From NCBI GenBank assembly GCA_946056135.1, contig CAMGIN010000008.1, positions 1-49,533 on the forward strand: a stretch of 49,533 nucleotides of DNA, written 5' to 3'. Within the stretch, counting starts at the first letter, position 1. Each line of letters begins with the position of its first letter. This document shows, piece by piece, positions 16,684 through 23,916 of the stretch. The notes beneath the pieces are model-generated. The model made no database searches and was not told where the DNA came from. It saw nothing but the letters and a program-made list of their open reading frames with translations. Made by a program: the position numbers and the translations under genes. Source of the stretch: an uncultured bacterium (GTDB lineage: Bacteria > Bacillota > Clostridia > Oscillospirales > Oscillospiraceae).

Positions 16684-19071
16684 CTAGTATGCCGCAATGA
16701 CGCTGCCATCTATGGCATTCAGAATCAGGATGTTCCTGCTTGCTTCGCTGCTGCTGTAATAAACCGTTCCGTTTTCCGCATCCCGATAATCTGCCGTACC
16801 CATCAGGCACAGGCTGGGAACATATCGATAGGTGGCTTCCGTTCCCGGCACCCTGACTCTGGACAGTGCGTACGATGCCTGGGTAATCTCCACATTGCAG
16901 ATCACCTCCGCCCCCTCCGGGTGCATGTAATCGATCATATTGCTCCAGCCATAGTCGTGGCTGTTCGTTCCCTTCCAATAGGTCTTCGCCGTTTCCAACA
17001 GCTCACCCATATCCATGAACGACGTGCTCTCGCTGCTGACATCGCGGATCTCCAAAGGCGCGAACAGCCACATGCTGATCAGTTCTCCGCCTGGCGCGAA
17101 TTCGAAATTCACATCCGTCATCGCATAATTGTCACTGTCATCATCGGTCACTCCCCGGCGCACCGCAGGGACACCGTTCAAAAGGGGTACCGCGTCTACG
17201 CAGATCCTGTACTCCATAGCTGTCTCTCCGCGGATACCGGCGGCACTGACATAGCACCTGTCGATCATCCACTGACCCAGGCCCATGTTTGCCAGCATGG
17301 TTTCCGCTTTCACTCGGATCGCATCCACCTGTTCCTGGGTCGGCTCTGCCGTTCTGCACAGCTGTGCGCGTAGGACAGATTCTCCCAGGGAATACCCCGG
17401 ATCGTCATAGTCATCAATGTAGGTTACGATCCAATTGGATTTGTAGCTTCCGTTATAGGTATACGCACAGAACTTATAGGGAATCCCATCCACCGTCACC
17501 CGGGCCTCAATGGCATTTTCATCCTTGGACAAATTCTGGCTCTGCATGGCTGGGTCATTCCGGTCATAGAAATAGTAGCTTTCCTTCTGATAGGTCCACT
17601 GGCAGTCTGGCCGGGGATTTTCTACCGGGGCCGTTTCCAGTTTTTCGGTATACTCCTGGAGGAAAGCTTCCACGCTTGCGGCGATCTGACCCAGGTACTC
17701 CATTTCCTCTTCGGTCATTTGGTCTTCTGTCAGTCCTTCATGCTCGGCTAATGCATATTCATTCGTATAGGGCGCGTACCTGTCCAGCACCGCCAGAATT
17801 TCACTCTGGGACAGCTTCCGGTTCTTCGTCATGGTAGGTTCGCTCTCGTAGAACTTCGCGTCCTCTCCGAAAATGGCATGGGCTGCCTGTTTGACATCTT
17901 CTTCCGACAAATAATGGGGCACCACCTCCACTATCGGGAGCGCCGGAAGGGTATCATCGGAACGAAGATCCATCCGGAAACGCACTGTTCCGTCTTCACT
18001 TTGGAATTCCTCCTGATAAACAGTGCCGGATTCCGGCTCCGTTTCGGCAGGAAGCGGTTCCGCAGGTGCAGTAACAACCGGAAGCGTCTGCTCGGGAGCT
18101 GAGATTTCAGCGTCCTCCCGTTTCTCCGGATTTACCGCACAGGCCGCCAGCACCGCGATACACACCACGACGCAAACCACCACGACCCAGACCTTGGGCT
18201 TTTTCCATCTCGCCATGTTCCGGATACGGCCTTTGGGGTCCCCTTCCCCAAAGGAAAGGGGCGTTCCCGAAATGACCTTCCGGCCCGTGGCCAGACGAAG
18301 TAAGGAGGCCGAATAGTCCGCCCGGATGTGGTCCCCCAGCCTCCGGATGACCGCTTCGTCACAGCTCATTTCCATATCCTTTCCCGCCAGGAGAAAGGCA
18401 GCCCACACAAGCGGATTGAACCAGTGGATGCACAGCGCGCCATAAGCCAGCAGCTTGATGATATGGTCGCCCCGGCGGATGTGGTGCCGCTCGTGGGCAA
18501 TGATGAACCGCCGCTCCTTCATAGGGATCGAGGACGGAAGATAGATTCTGGGACGGAGAATGCCCAGAGCAAAGGGAGAATCGATGCGGTCTGCCAGGTA
18601 CACCTCTCCCCGGTACGGCGCGGCACCCACCAGGTTCCGGCGCAGGCGGATATAGACAACACCGCTATACATGACCATGACCGTGATGCCCACCAGCCAA
18701 ACCCAGATAGCAATGGTCATAGGAGACAACGGGGCCTTTACAGGCTCTCTATCAGACCGGGCCGTCTCCCGGGCTGGGTCAACGGTCTGGGGAACCGGCT
18801 GCCGCTGGGTATAGACATACTCCACGGGCAGATAGGATACGGTACTGGTTGCCCCAGCGGTCTGGGTGACCTGGGGCTTTGTCACCTCCAGCAGAGACAC
18901 CGGAGACGGCAGAGACACGGGACACACCAGACGGAATAGGACCACCGCCCACAGGGCATAGGAAAAGACCTTGGGCGCCCGTTTCAGCAGCAGCCGCACC
19001 GCCATGACGCACAGGATCACCACACTGCCGGTCAGGCTCATATTCAGGACCTGGGAGAAAATCTTATCCAT
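16684..19071 (-). CDS. BlaR1/MecR1-like M56 peptidase sensor (module 1)
   Basis: The 795-residue protein has four membrane helices in the first 310 residues. The zinc site is in IIAHERHHIRRGDHIIKLL, and HWFNPLVWAAFLLAGKDMEMSCDEAVIRRLG follows, as in the M56 family. These integral proteases sense an external signal and inactivate a partner BlaI-type repressor. After the last helix (VWVVVVCVVVCIAVLAAC) lies an unusually large external domain of about 480 residues with no recognisable penicillin-binding domain. Beta-lactam sensing therefore cannot be assumed. Its start overlaps the blaI-like stop by 8 bp. It ends with a TAG, 98 bp before the GH25 gene. Confidence 0.88.
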   Translation of the reverse strand: MDKIFSQVLNMSLTGSVVILCVMAVRLLLKRAPKVFSYALWAVVLFRLVCPVSLPSPVSLLEVTKPQVTQTAGATSTVSYLPVEYVYTQRQPVPQTVDPARETARSDREPVKAPLSPMTIAIWVWLVGITVMVMYSGVVYIRLRRNLVGAAPYRGEVYLADRIDSPFALGILRPRIYLPSSIPMKERRFIIAHERHHIRRGDHIIKLLAYGALCIHWFNPLVWAAFLLAGKDMEMSCDEAVIRRLGDHIRADYSASLLRLATGRKVISGTPLSFGEGDPKGRIRNMARWKKPKVWVVVVCVVVCIAVLAACAVNPEKREDAEISAPEQTLPVVTAPAEPLPAETEPESGTVYQEEFQSEDGTVRFRMDLRSDDTLPALPIVEVVPHYLSEEDVKQAAHAIFGEDAKFYESEPTMTKNRKLSQSEILAVLDRYAPYTNEYALAEHEGLTEDQMTEEEMEYLGQIAASVEAFLQEYTEKLETAPVENPRPDCQWTYQKESYYFYDRNDPAMQSQNLSKDENAIEARVTVDGIPYKFCAYTYNGSYKSNWIVTYIDDYDDPGYSLGESVLRAQLCRTAEPTQEQVDAIRVKAETMLANMGLGQWMIDRCYVSAAGIRGETAMEYRICVDAVPLLNGVPAVRRGVTDDDSDNYAMTDVNFEFAPGGELISMWLFAPLEIRDVSSESTSFMDMGELLETAKTYWKGTNSHDYGWSNMIDYMHPEGAEVICNVEITQASYALSRVRVPGTEATYRYVPSLCLMGTADYRDAENGTVYYSSSEASRNILILNAIDGSVIAAY

Positions 19072-19435
19072 GTTTCTCCTCCCGCATGCCGTTGATCAGC
19101 GTCTGCAATTCGTCAATCTCCTTCTGAGAAAGCCTCTTTCTGCTGCCAAACGCTGCCAGGAACGCAGGCAGGGAGCCATTGAAGGTTTCCTCGACGAATT
19201 TCTCGCTTTGCAGCGCACAGAACTCCTTCTTGCTGACTAAGGATGTCACGGTACCGTTCTGATTCTGGAACAGTCCCCGGTCGTACAGCCGTTTCAGCAC
19301 GGTGTAGGTGGTGGTCCGCTTCCAGGACAGCTCCCGCTCTGCCAGCTCCGCCAAACGGCGGGACGAAAGGGGTTCGTTATTCCAAATGATATCGGCAAAC
19401 CGGGATTCCACTTCGCCGAGTCTTGCTTCGATCAT
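19064..19435 (-). CDS. BlaI/MecI-family repressor (module 1)
   Basis: A 123-residue winged-helix repressor: ARLGEVESRFADIIWNNEPLSSRRLAEL, then the recognition helix WKRTTTYTVLKRLYDRGL, and a C-terminal dimerisation part ending in LQTLINGMREEK. AAGGAGG precedes the ATG. Its promoter carries two copies of a TCTAC-N5-GTAGA operator, one covering the -10 region, so it should repress itself and the overlapping M56 gene until the protease inactivates it. The scissile region typical of the family (near the ALQSEKFVEETFNGSLPAF helix) is present. Confidence 0.93.
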   Translation of the reverse strand: MIEARLGEVESRFADIIWNNEPLSSRRLAELAERELSWKRTTTYTVLKRLYDRGLFQNQNGTVTSLVSKKEFCALQSEKFVEETFNGSLPAFLAAFGSRKRLSQKEIDELQTLINGMREEKHG

Positions 19436-19452
19436 CCTGATCGCCTCCTTAT

Positions 19453-19503
19453 TCTACTATTTGTAGACAGTTGCATTCTACATCTTGTAGACACATTTGT
19501 CAA
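19453..19503 (-). promoter_or_regulatory. Promoter with two BlaI-type operators (module 1)
   Basis: The minus strand has TTGACA (19498-19503), a 17-bp spacer and TAGAAT (19475-19480). Two matching palindromes, TCTACATCTTGTAGA (19477-19491) and TCTACTATTTGTAGA (19453-19467), have centres 24 bp apart. The upstream one overlaps the -10 and spacer. This is the expected layout for repression by dimers of the neighbouring BlaI-like protein. Confidence 0.88.
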
Positions 19504-19512
19504 CCCCCTTTC

Positions 19513-19541
19513 TTGACAGATTTCCCTTCGCTTGCTACAAT
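19513..19541 (+). promoter_or_regulatory. Promoter of the GNAT gene
   Basis: TTGACA (19513-19518), a 17-bp spacer and TACAAT (19536-19541), 31 bp before the ATG. It is back to back with the module 1 promoter; the two -35 boxes are only 9 bp apart. Confidence 0.85.
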
Positions 19542-19572
19542 TGAGAAAAAAAGTTCCGAAGGAGTCTTTATC

Positions 19573-20163
19573 ATGTTTTTGGAAACGGAGCGTCTGATCC
19601 TGCGCAAATTCCGGGAAGCGGACTTTGAAGATTTCTGCGAATTCGCCATGGACGAGGACATGTGCCGCATGATAGGGCGGGACCCAATGCCCGATACCGA
19701 CGCTGCCCGTCTGAATTTTGACTGGCTGAAGGACAAGGAAGAACGAGGCTATGCTCTGGTGCTCAAGGGAACCGGCAGGGTCATCGGCAATCTGACAGTG
19801 GGTGCCGTTCCAGCAGATCTTTCCAGCCTGCCGGAGGTGGAAGGAAAAAATGGCCGCTGTCTCTCTTTCTCCATCTCCCGGCACTATCAGCGAAAGGGAC
19901 TGATGCAGGAAGCCGTCACCGCCGTCATTGACGAGCTGTTCCAGGTCGAGGGCATGGACTACATCCAGTGCGGTCACTTCGACTTCAACCTCCCCTCCCG
20001 GCAGCTGCAAAAGAAGCTGGGCTTTACCCTGCTTCACGCAGAACGCATTGCCTTCAAAGGGGAGGAAATGCTGTGTGTGGAAAATGTCCTTTGGAAAGAC
20101 CATTGGCAGCAAGGAAATCCTACGGCAGCCGACAAAGGTCTTGATTTTTCCGGATTTCACTGA
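19573..20163 (+). CDS. GNAT-family N-acetyltransferase (RimJ/RimL type)
   Basis: The 196-residue enzyme starts MFLETERLILRKFREADFEDF, the usual opening of RimJ/RimL-like acetyltransferases. It has the cofactor-binding region SFSISRHYQRKGLMQEAVTAVIDEL, where the RKGLMQEA turn grips acetyl-CoA, then the motif PSRQLQKKLGF. It would acetylate an amino group on a protein N terminus, small molecule or peptide; the substrate is not predictable. The ATG at 19573 has AAGGAG 9 nt upstream; the frame open further upstream lacks a site and covers the promoter. It is a single-gene unit followed closely by tRNA-Ser. Confidence 0.9.
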   Translation: MFLETERLILRKFREADFEDFCEFAMDEDMCRMIGRDPMPDTDAARLNFDWLKDKEERGYALVLKGTGRVIGNLTVGAVPADLSSLPEVEGKNGRCLSFSISRHYQRKGLMQEAVTAVIDELFQVEGMDYIQCGHFDFNLPSRQLQKKLGFTLLHAERIAFKGEEMLCVENVLWKDHWQQGNPTAADKGLDFSGFH

Positions 20164-20181
20164 TATAATAGCGAAGAAATT

Positions 20182-20272
20182 GGAGATGTACCCAAGTGGC
20201 TGAAGGGTGCGGATTCGAAATCCGCTAGGCGCCGCAAGGCGTGCGGGGGTTCAAATCCCTCCATCTCCGCCA
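20182..20272 (+). tRNA. tRNA-Ser (anticodon CGA)
   Basis: Class II tRNA: acceptor GGAGATG with CATCTCC and a D arm with AAGTGGCTGAAGG. The anticodon stem GCGGA/TCCGC has loop TTCGAAA (anticodon CGA, codon UCG). A long variable arm GGCGCCGCAAGGCGTGC and T arm GGGGGTTCAAATCCC follow. Discriminator G and CCA are encoded. It lies at the left edge of the AT-rich island, a common insertion point for mobile DNA. Confidence 0.97.
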
Positions 20273-20273
20273 T

Positions 20274-20329
20274 AACTGGACACCTATTTTGATACAATGC
20301 GTATCGAAGCGGGTGTCCAGTTTCTTTTT
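20274..20329 (+). terminator. Terminator of tRNA-Ser
   Basis: An 11-bp stem (20274-20284 with 20312-20322) encloses a smaller hairpin and runs into TTTCTTTTT. It begins one base after the encoded CCA. Confidence 0.85.
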
Positions 20330-20622
20330 GTGAAGTCCTTGATTTGCAAGGCTTTTTCGATACTTTAACGATAACAGGCTCTACGGTGATTCAGAAAAGG
20401 TCGCAGTAGAGCCTGTTTGCAGTTTTGCGGATATCCCTATTAACGAAAGGTCTGAAAGGGTGTGTATTGGCTCAGAGGATTCATGAAAAGATGCACACCC
20501 ACAACTCTCAATACGAACAACAGGCAAGCTTAACTCGAGGACATAGCCAGCAGCAAAATTAAGTGTCAAAACTTAATCGCAAAAAAGTTACAAAATCCAC
20601 GCCGTATAATTGTGAATAGGTC
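20330..20622. other. Non-coding left flank of the AT-rich island
   Basis: No gene is supported. It holds a 12-bp hairpin (20373-20384 with 20406-20417) and a small palindrome ATTAAGT-N6-ACTTAAT (20558-20577). At 20442-20464 a sequence resembles one at 23737-23760 on the far side of the island. A 62-codon antisense frame at 20381-20569 has no ribosome site. Confidence 0.45.
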
Positions 20623-20668
20623 TTGAAAAGATTGAGAAACTATGGTATGCTTTTGGTAACGTTATCAA
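20623..20668 (+). promoter_or_regulatory. tetR promoter and candidate operator
   Basis: TTGAAA (20623-20628), a 17-bp spacer and TATGCT (20646-20651). A palindrome TTGGTAACGTTATCAA (20653-20668, 14 of 16 positions symmetric) follows directly at the expected start point. This suggests autoregulation by the TetR protein encoded next (inference). Confidence 0.7.
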
Positions 20669-20690
20669 AAATTGCGTTAGGAGGTGTAAT

Positions 20691-21407
20691 GTGGATCAGA
20701 TTCAAAGACCATATCCTGTAAGAGAGCGAAGTAAAAACACAAGACAAAAGATTATCGCAGCCTGCGTCCGGCTCTTTTTGGAGCAAGGCTATACCGCTAC
20801 GACGCTTATGCAAATTACCAAGGAAGCCGGTGTTTCCGTTTCGTCCGTTCAAAATCTTTTTGGAAATAAGGACGGTGTTTTGTTAGAACTTGCCAAGATC
20901 ATGTTCGCCAATCAGTTTGAAGCGGCGAACAGTATCGGCAAGCAGGAAACAAAACCGCTTTTGGTATATGCGGTGGAAACCTCAATACAGTTAACCCTGA
21001 CGGAGCTTAACGAAAACCTACGGGATGTATATGTCGCCGCTTACACAAATGAGGCTGCGACGGAATACATCAATAAGCAGACCGCCAAAGAACTGCACCG
21101 GATTTTTTCGCCCTATAATCCCGGTTTCACCGAGGGCGATTTTTACGAGTGCGATATCGGCTCAGCCGGAATGATGCGTGGGTTTATGTCAAGGAAATGC
21201 GACCAGTATTTCACACTTGAAAAGAAGCTGACAAGGTTTCTGACAATGACGTTACGGTCATATAATGTACCGCAAGCGGAAATTGACGAAGCAATCGCCT
21301 TTGTTCTCTCACTGGATATACGGGGTATTTCAAGCGCGATTATGCACAAGCTGTTTGATTTGCTTGCTATACAGTTCCATTTTGAACTGAGTGCAATTGA
21401 AAAGTAA
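20691..21407 (+). CDS. TetR-family transcriptional regulator
   Basis: A 238-residue regulator with an N-terminal helix-turn-helix domain: RQKIIAACVRLFLEQGYTATTLMQITKEAGVSVSSVQNLFGNKDGVL is split by the usual turn. A long all-helical ligand domain follows with no family I can name. The start is GTG at 20691 after TAGGAGG. It is the first gene of the AT-rich island and is followed after 38 bp by a membrane-anchored protein, so it likely controls the surface-protein genes downstream as well as itself. The ligand is unknown. Confidence 0.92.
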   Translation: MDQIQRPYPVRERSKNTRQKIIAACVRLFLEQGYTATTLMQITKEAGVSVSSVQNLFGNKDGVLLELAKIMFANQFEAANSIGKQETKPLLVYAVETSIQLTLTELNENLRDVYVAAYTNEAATEYINKQTAKELHRIFSPYNPGFTEGDFYECDIGSAGMMRGFMSRKCDQYFTLEKKLTRFLTMTLRSYNVPQAEIDEAIAFVLSLDIRGISSAIMHKLFDLLAIQFHFELSAIEK

Positions 21408-21445
21408 GAAAAACAATTTTTTAACAACTTATCGGAAAGCTGGTG

Positions 21446-21952
21446 ATGCGTATGGAAAATCATAAACATTTGACAACAAATAACAGACCGTATCTTGTTA
21501 TCATTGCGATTCTTGTCTTGCTGCTGATTGCAGCGGGAATATGGATCGCCGCCCTGCTGGGCACAGACGGAACACCATCGGGTTCGGCTTCCGGCGCCGG
21601 TCAGACGACGGAAGAAAGCGGAGAAGTTGAAAAGCTGACGGATTCTATTGCGATCCCGGGTTTTGCCCAGTTAAATCTGAAAGCAGGCATCTGCGAACAG
21701 AATGTTGCCCTATCCAATCCGGCGCAAAACTTCTGCTATTTCAAAATATCGCTGCTCCTGGAAGATGGAACGGTTATCTGGGTTTCTGAGCTGATCGAAC
21801 CCGGCCAGCAAAGCGAAGCAATCACCCTGCTGCAACCATTGGATGCGGGAATCTATAAGAATGTGACCGTGCATTATGACTGTTATACAATGGATGGCAG
21901 TCTGACACAGCTCAACAGCGGCGAGATTACAATTAAGCTGGTCGTTCAGTAA
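21446..21952 (+). CDS. Membrane-anchored extracellular protein, unknown family
   Basis: The 168-residue protein has a basic N terminus and one strong transmembrane helix (about residues 15-38, YLVIIAILVLLLIAAGIWIA). A Gly/Ser/Thr-rich linker and an external beta-rich domain of about 105 residues (AIPGFAQLNLKAG ... NPAQNFCYFKISLLLEDG ... GEITIKLVV) follow. The external part looks like a small immunoglobulin-like sandwich with cysteines that could pair. GGAAAG sits at good distance from the ATG at 21446; 21443 (GTG) and 21452 (ATG) are alternatives. It lies between tetR and an LPQTG mini-protein remnant, pointing to a surface function. Confidence 0.75.
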   Translation: MRMENHKHLTTNNRPYLVIIAILVLLLIAAGIWIAALLGTDGTPSGSASGAGQTTEESGEVEKLTDSIAIPGFAQLNLKAGICEQNVALSNPAQNFCYFKISLLLEDGTVIWVSELIEPGQQSEAITLLQPLDAGIYKNVTVHYDCYTMDGSLTQLNSGEITIKLVVQ

Positions 21953-21967
21953 AGAGAGGGATCCGGA

Positions 21968-22207
21968 ATGATAAAAAACACTTTCCGGTATTTTGACCTT
22001 TCTGATCGCAATGCTGGCTGTTTCGCCGGTCTATGCGACGGCAAACGGAACGATCTACGTCACGTTTGTCAAGATCGAAGGCAGCCTGCCGCAGACTGGT
22101 GACAGCAGTCTTCTGTGGGCGTGGCAATGTTTACCGCAGGCAGCTTTTGTCTGCTTGTCGGTGCTTGGATGAGAACGAAAAAATCAAAACATATCTGGAA
22201 GGATGAT
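21968..22207 (+). pseudogene. Frameshifted LPQTG-anchored mini-protein
   Basis: Read with two frame changes this segment gives a complete small sortase substrate. It has signal peptide MIK-TLSGILTFLIAMLAVSPVYA, a short mature part, the sorting motif LPQTGDSS, then hydrophobic VGVAMFTAGSFCLLVGAW and a basic tail RTKKSKH. The first shift is at a run of six A (21973-21978) right after the start; the second lies just after the LPQTGD codons (about 22104-22112). As written, translation from 21968 stops after 44 residues without the motif. AGAGGG precedes the start. It is either a decayed gene or contains assembly errors. Its last codons are also present, duplicated, at 22850. Confidence 0.65.
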
Positions 22208-22211
22208 TCAC

Positions 22212-22706
22212 ATGAAAAAAGTCTTATCGGTTATTTTATCCGTTGCACTGCTGATGTGCATGAGTGTAACGGCGTTTGCCGTGGAACCAAATGTGCACTA
22301 GCAGACGGTTTCGGTTGATATACCATTACCCTACGACTATACAGTGACAATGCCGGCAGACTGTTCACTTACCTATGGTAACACTGATTGGCAGCACATT
22401 GGAGATGTAACCGTAACATCGGAAAATTGGGATAACATAAACAGTGCTCCCTATGATGGGATTGGTGTTCGTTGGTCTTGGAATAATGATTCCAATCTGA
22501 AAAACGTGGATGGAGAGAGCATTTACTTTGACCGTGAGCTGAAGTGGAATGGTCAGATGCTAAGCATCGGTGGAGTGAGATTAACTAGCGATGACACCGT
22601 TGGTTTTTATCTGAGGGTTCCGGATTGGTCCGGTGCTGTTGAAGGCACTACATATACAAAAACAATTACGTATCGCGTTAGTTTGGAGGAGAGCACGGAG
22701 AAGTAG
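22212..22706 (+). pseudogene. Secreted protein, copy 1, interrupted by an amber codon
   Basis: The frame begins with the signal peptide MKKVLSVILSVALLMCMS ending TAFA, then meets TAG at codon 30 (22299-22301), and continues open for 134 more codons to 22706. The rest is closely similar to copy 2 (YDYTVTMPA, SENWDNINSAPYDGI, DDTVGFYLRVPDWS, TYRV). As written only the signal peptide would be made. The intact downstream frame means either recent inactivation or readthrough; TAG is an ordinary stop elsewhere in the window. The family is unknown; a beta-rich secreted domain is likely. Confidence 0.8.
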
Positions 22707-22777
22707 GTTGCTGGCTAATCCTTTTTATAAGGAGCCTGACTGACATGCATTCTAAGCATTGTGTCATGAACCTGCTG

Positions 22778-22809
22778 GGGCGGTTTCGGTCAGAAGCCGT
22801 CAACCGCCC
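22778..22809 (+). terminator. Terminator-like hairpin after copy 1
   Basis: GGGCGGTT (22778-22785) pairs with AACCGCCC (22802-22809) with a few further pairs inside; T-rich sequence follows at 22810-22824. The same hairpin recurs after copy 2. Confidence 0.6.
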
Positions 22810-22890
22810 TTGCATTCATTTTTAAACTTTCTGATCCAAAATATTACTTGAGAACGAAAAAATCAAAACATATCTGGAAGGATGATTCAC

Positions 22891-23382
22891 ATGAAAAAAG
22901 TTTTATCGGTTATTTTATCCGTTGCACTGCTGATGTGCATGAGTGTAACGGCGTTTGCCGCGGATTCAAAGGAGTACGTGCAGACGGTTTCGGTTATCAT
23001 TGGTGAACCAAACTATGACTATACAGTGACAATGCCTGCAAACTGTTCACTTACCTGTGGTAACACTGAGTGGCAGCACATCGGAGATATCACCGTAGAA
23101 TCAGAAAATTGGGATAACATAAACAGTGCTCCCTATGATGGGATTGAGGTTTATTGGGATATCAATTCAGATGACCATCTGGTAAACAAAGATGGAGATA
23201 CCATTAGATTTGATGACGAACTGGAGTATCAAGGTCAAATGCGGGACGCCGGTGCAGTGAGATTAACTCACGATGACACCGTTGGTTTTTATCTGAGGGT
23301 TCCGGATTGGTCCAGTGCTGTTGAAGGCACTATATATAAAAAAGCAATTACGTATCGCGTTGGATTGTGTGAGAGTACGTAG
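22891..23382 (+). CDS. Secreted small protein, copy 2, unknown family
   Basis: The 163-residue product has a clear signal peptide (cut after TAFA, residue 23) and a mature domain of about 140 residues rich in beta strand, Asp, Trp and Tyr. I do not recognise the family. The pattern NSAPYDGIEVYWDINSDDH and DDTVGFYLRVPDWS suggests an extracellular sandwich domain. It is the intact member of the tandem pair, with AAGGATG before the ATG. It ends with TAG where copy 1 has a glutamate codon, so it is two residues shorter. No sorting motif or membrane anchor is present, so it is probably released or held by a partner such as the anchored protein at 21446. Confidence 0.82.
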   Translation: MKKVLSVILSVALLMCMSVTAFAADSKEYVQTVSVIIGEPNYDYTVTMPANCSLTCGNTEWQHIGDITVESENWDNINSAPYDGIEVYWDINSDDHLVNKDGDTIRFDDELEYQGQMRDAGAVRLTHDDTVGFYLRVPDWSSAVEGTIYKKAITYRVGLCEST

Positions 23383-23459
23383 AAGTAGGTTGTTGGCTAA
23401 TCCTTTTTATAAGGAGCCTGACTGACATGCATTCTAAGCATTGTGTCATGAACCTGCTG

Positions 23460-23491
23460 GGGCGGTTTCGGTAAGAAGCCGTCAACCGCCC
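23460..23491 (+). terminator. Terminator-like hairpin after copy 2
   Basis: GGGCGGTT (23460-23467) pairs with AACCGCCC (23484-23491), duplicated with the gene. Confidence 0.6.
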
Positions 23492-23555
23492 TTGCATTCA
23501 TTGTTAAACTTTCTCATCCAAAATATTACTAACGAATCAATCAAAAATCTAATAC

Positions 23556-23722
23556 TATTTCCGGATAAAAATCTTTAATTTTTATCCGGAAAGGCACCGC
23601 CTTACGGCGTTGCCGATTCTATGATTTTCGAGAAAATCATAGAATCACGTCTCATGTGATTCTCATATAGAAAACTTCAATTTGTTCCAAATTAAAGTTT
23701 TCTATTGAGAATCAGTATAAAA
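23556..23722. repeat. Variable-hairpin repeat, copy 2, with extra stem-loops
   Basis: Same order as at 12649: CTAATACTA, a hairpin (TCCGGATAAAAAT with ATTTTTATCCGGA), the block CACCGCCTTACGGCGTTGCC, and at the end GAGAATCAGTATAAAA. Between block and end, two more hairpins are inserted: GATTCTATGATTTTC with its complement, and a long one from TGATTCTCATATAGAAAACT to its inverted copy. It marks the right side of the AT-rich island. Confidence 0.75.
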
Positions 23723-23788
23723 GGGTACCCCTTTGGTACAAAAGGTCGATAGGGTGTGCATTTCGTATCAGAATAGGGCCCTACTTTC

Positions 23789-23825
23789 AAAACCCGGATA
23801 TCCTGAATGGGATGTCTGGGTTTTT
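23789..23825 (+). terminator. Rho-independent terminator before DUF5058 gene
   Basis: AAAACCCGGATATCC pairs with GGGATGTCTGGGTTTT (G-U pairs allowed, loop TGAAT) and ends in TTTTT. It would isolate the DUF5058 operon from island transcription. Confidence 0.7.
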
Positions 23826-23855
23826 GATGCTGTATTCGGAAAATTGCATTTTCTC

Positions 23856-23884
23856 TTGTCTCCGGGCAACGCCCATGCTATAAT
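23856..23884 (+). promoter_or_regulatory. Promoter of the DUF5058 operon
   Basis: TTGTCT (23856-23861), a 17-bp spacer and TATAAT (23879-23884), 33 bp before the ATG. Confidence 0.75.
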
Positions 23885-23916
23885 GGTTTCTAATTCCAAA
23901 TCCTGGAGGTGCATCT

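Larger units (their letters stand above)
22171..23530 (+). repeat. Tandem duplication of about 680 bp
   Basis: Copy 1 runs from 22171 to about 22849 and copy 2 from 22850 to about 23530; both begin GAGAACGAAAAAATC and end near ATATTACT. Each unit carries the last codons of the LPQTG mini-protein, a ribosome site, a secreted-protein gene and a terminator hairpin. The mini-protein tail in copy 2 is out of context, which shows that copy 1 is the original location. Confidence 0.93.

Noticed and set aside
16684..19435. Beta-lactam resistance regulator pair
   Set aside because: Family membership is clear but there is no beta-lactamase nearby and no penicillin-binding sensor domain visible, so resistance is not claimed.
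20381..20569. 62-codon minus-strand frame beside tRNA-Ser
   Set aside because: No ribosome site or promoter, and it includes a 12-bp hairpin; more likely non-coding repeat DNA.
22299..22301. Genome-wide amber recoding as explanation for TAG in copy 1
   Set aside because: Other genes in the window end normally at TAG (for example module 1 M56 and the nucleotidyltransferase-like gene), and no pyrrolysine or suppressor tRNA gene is seen here.
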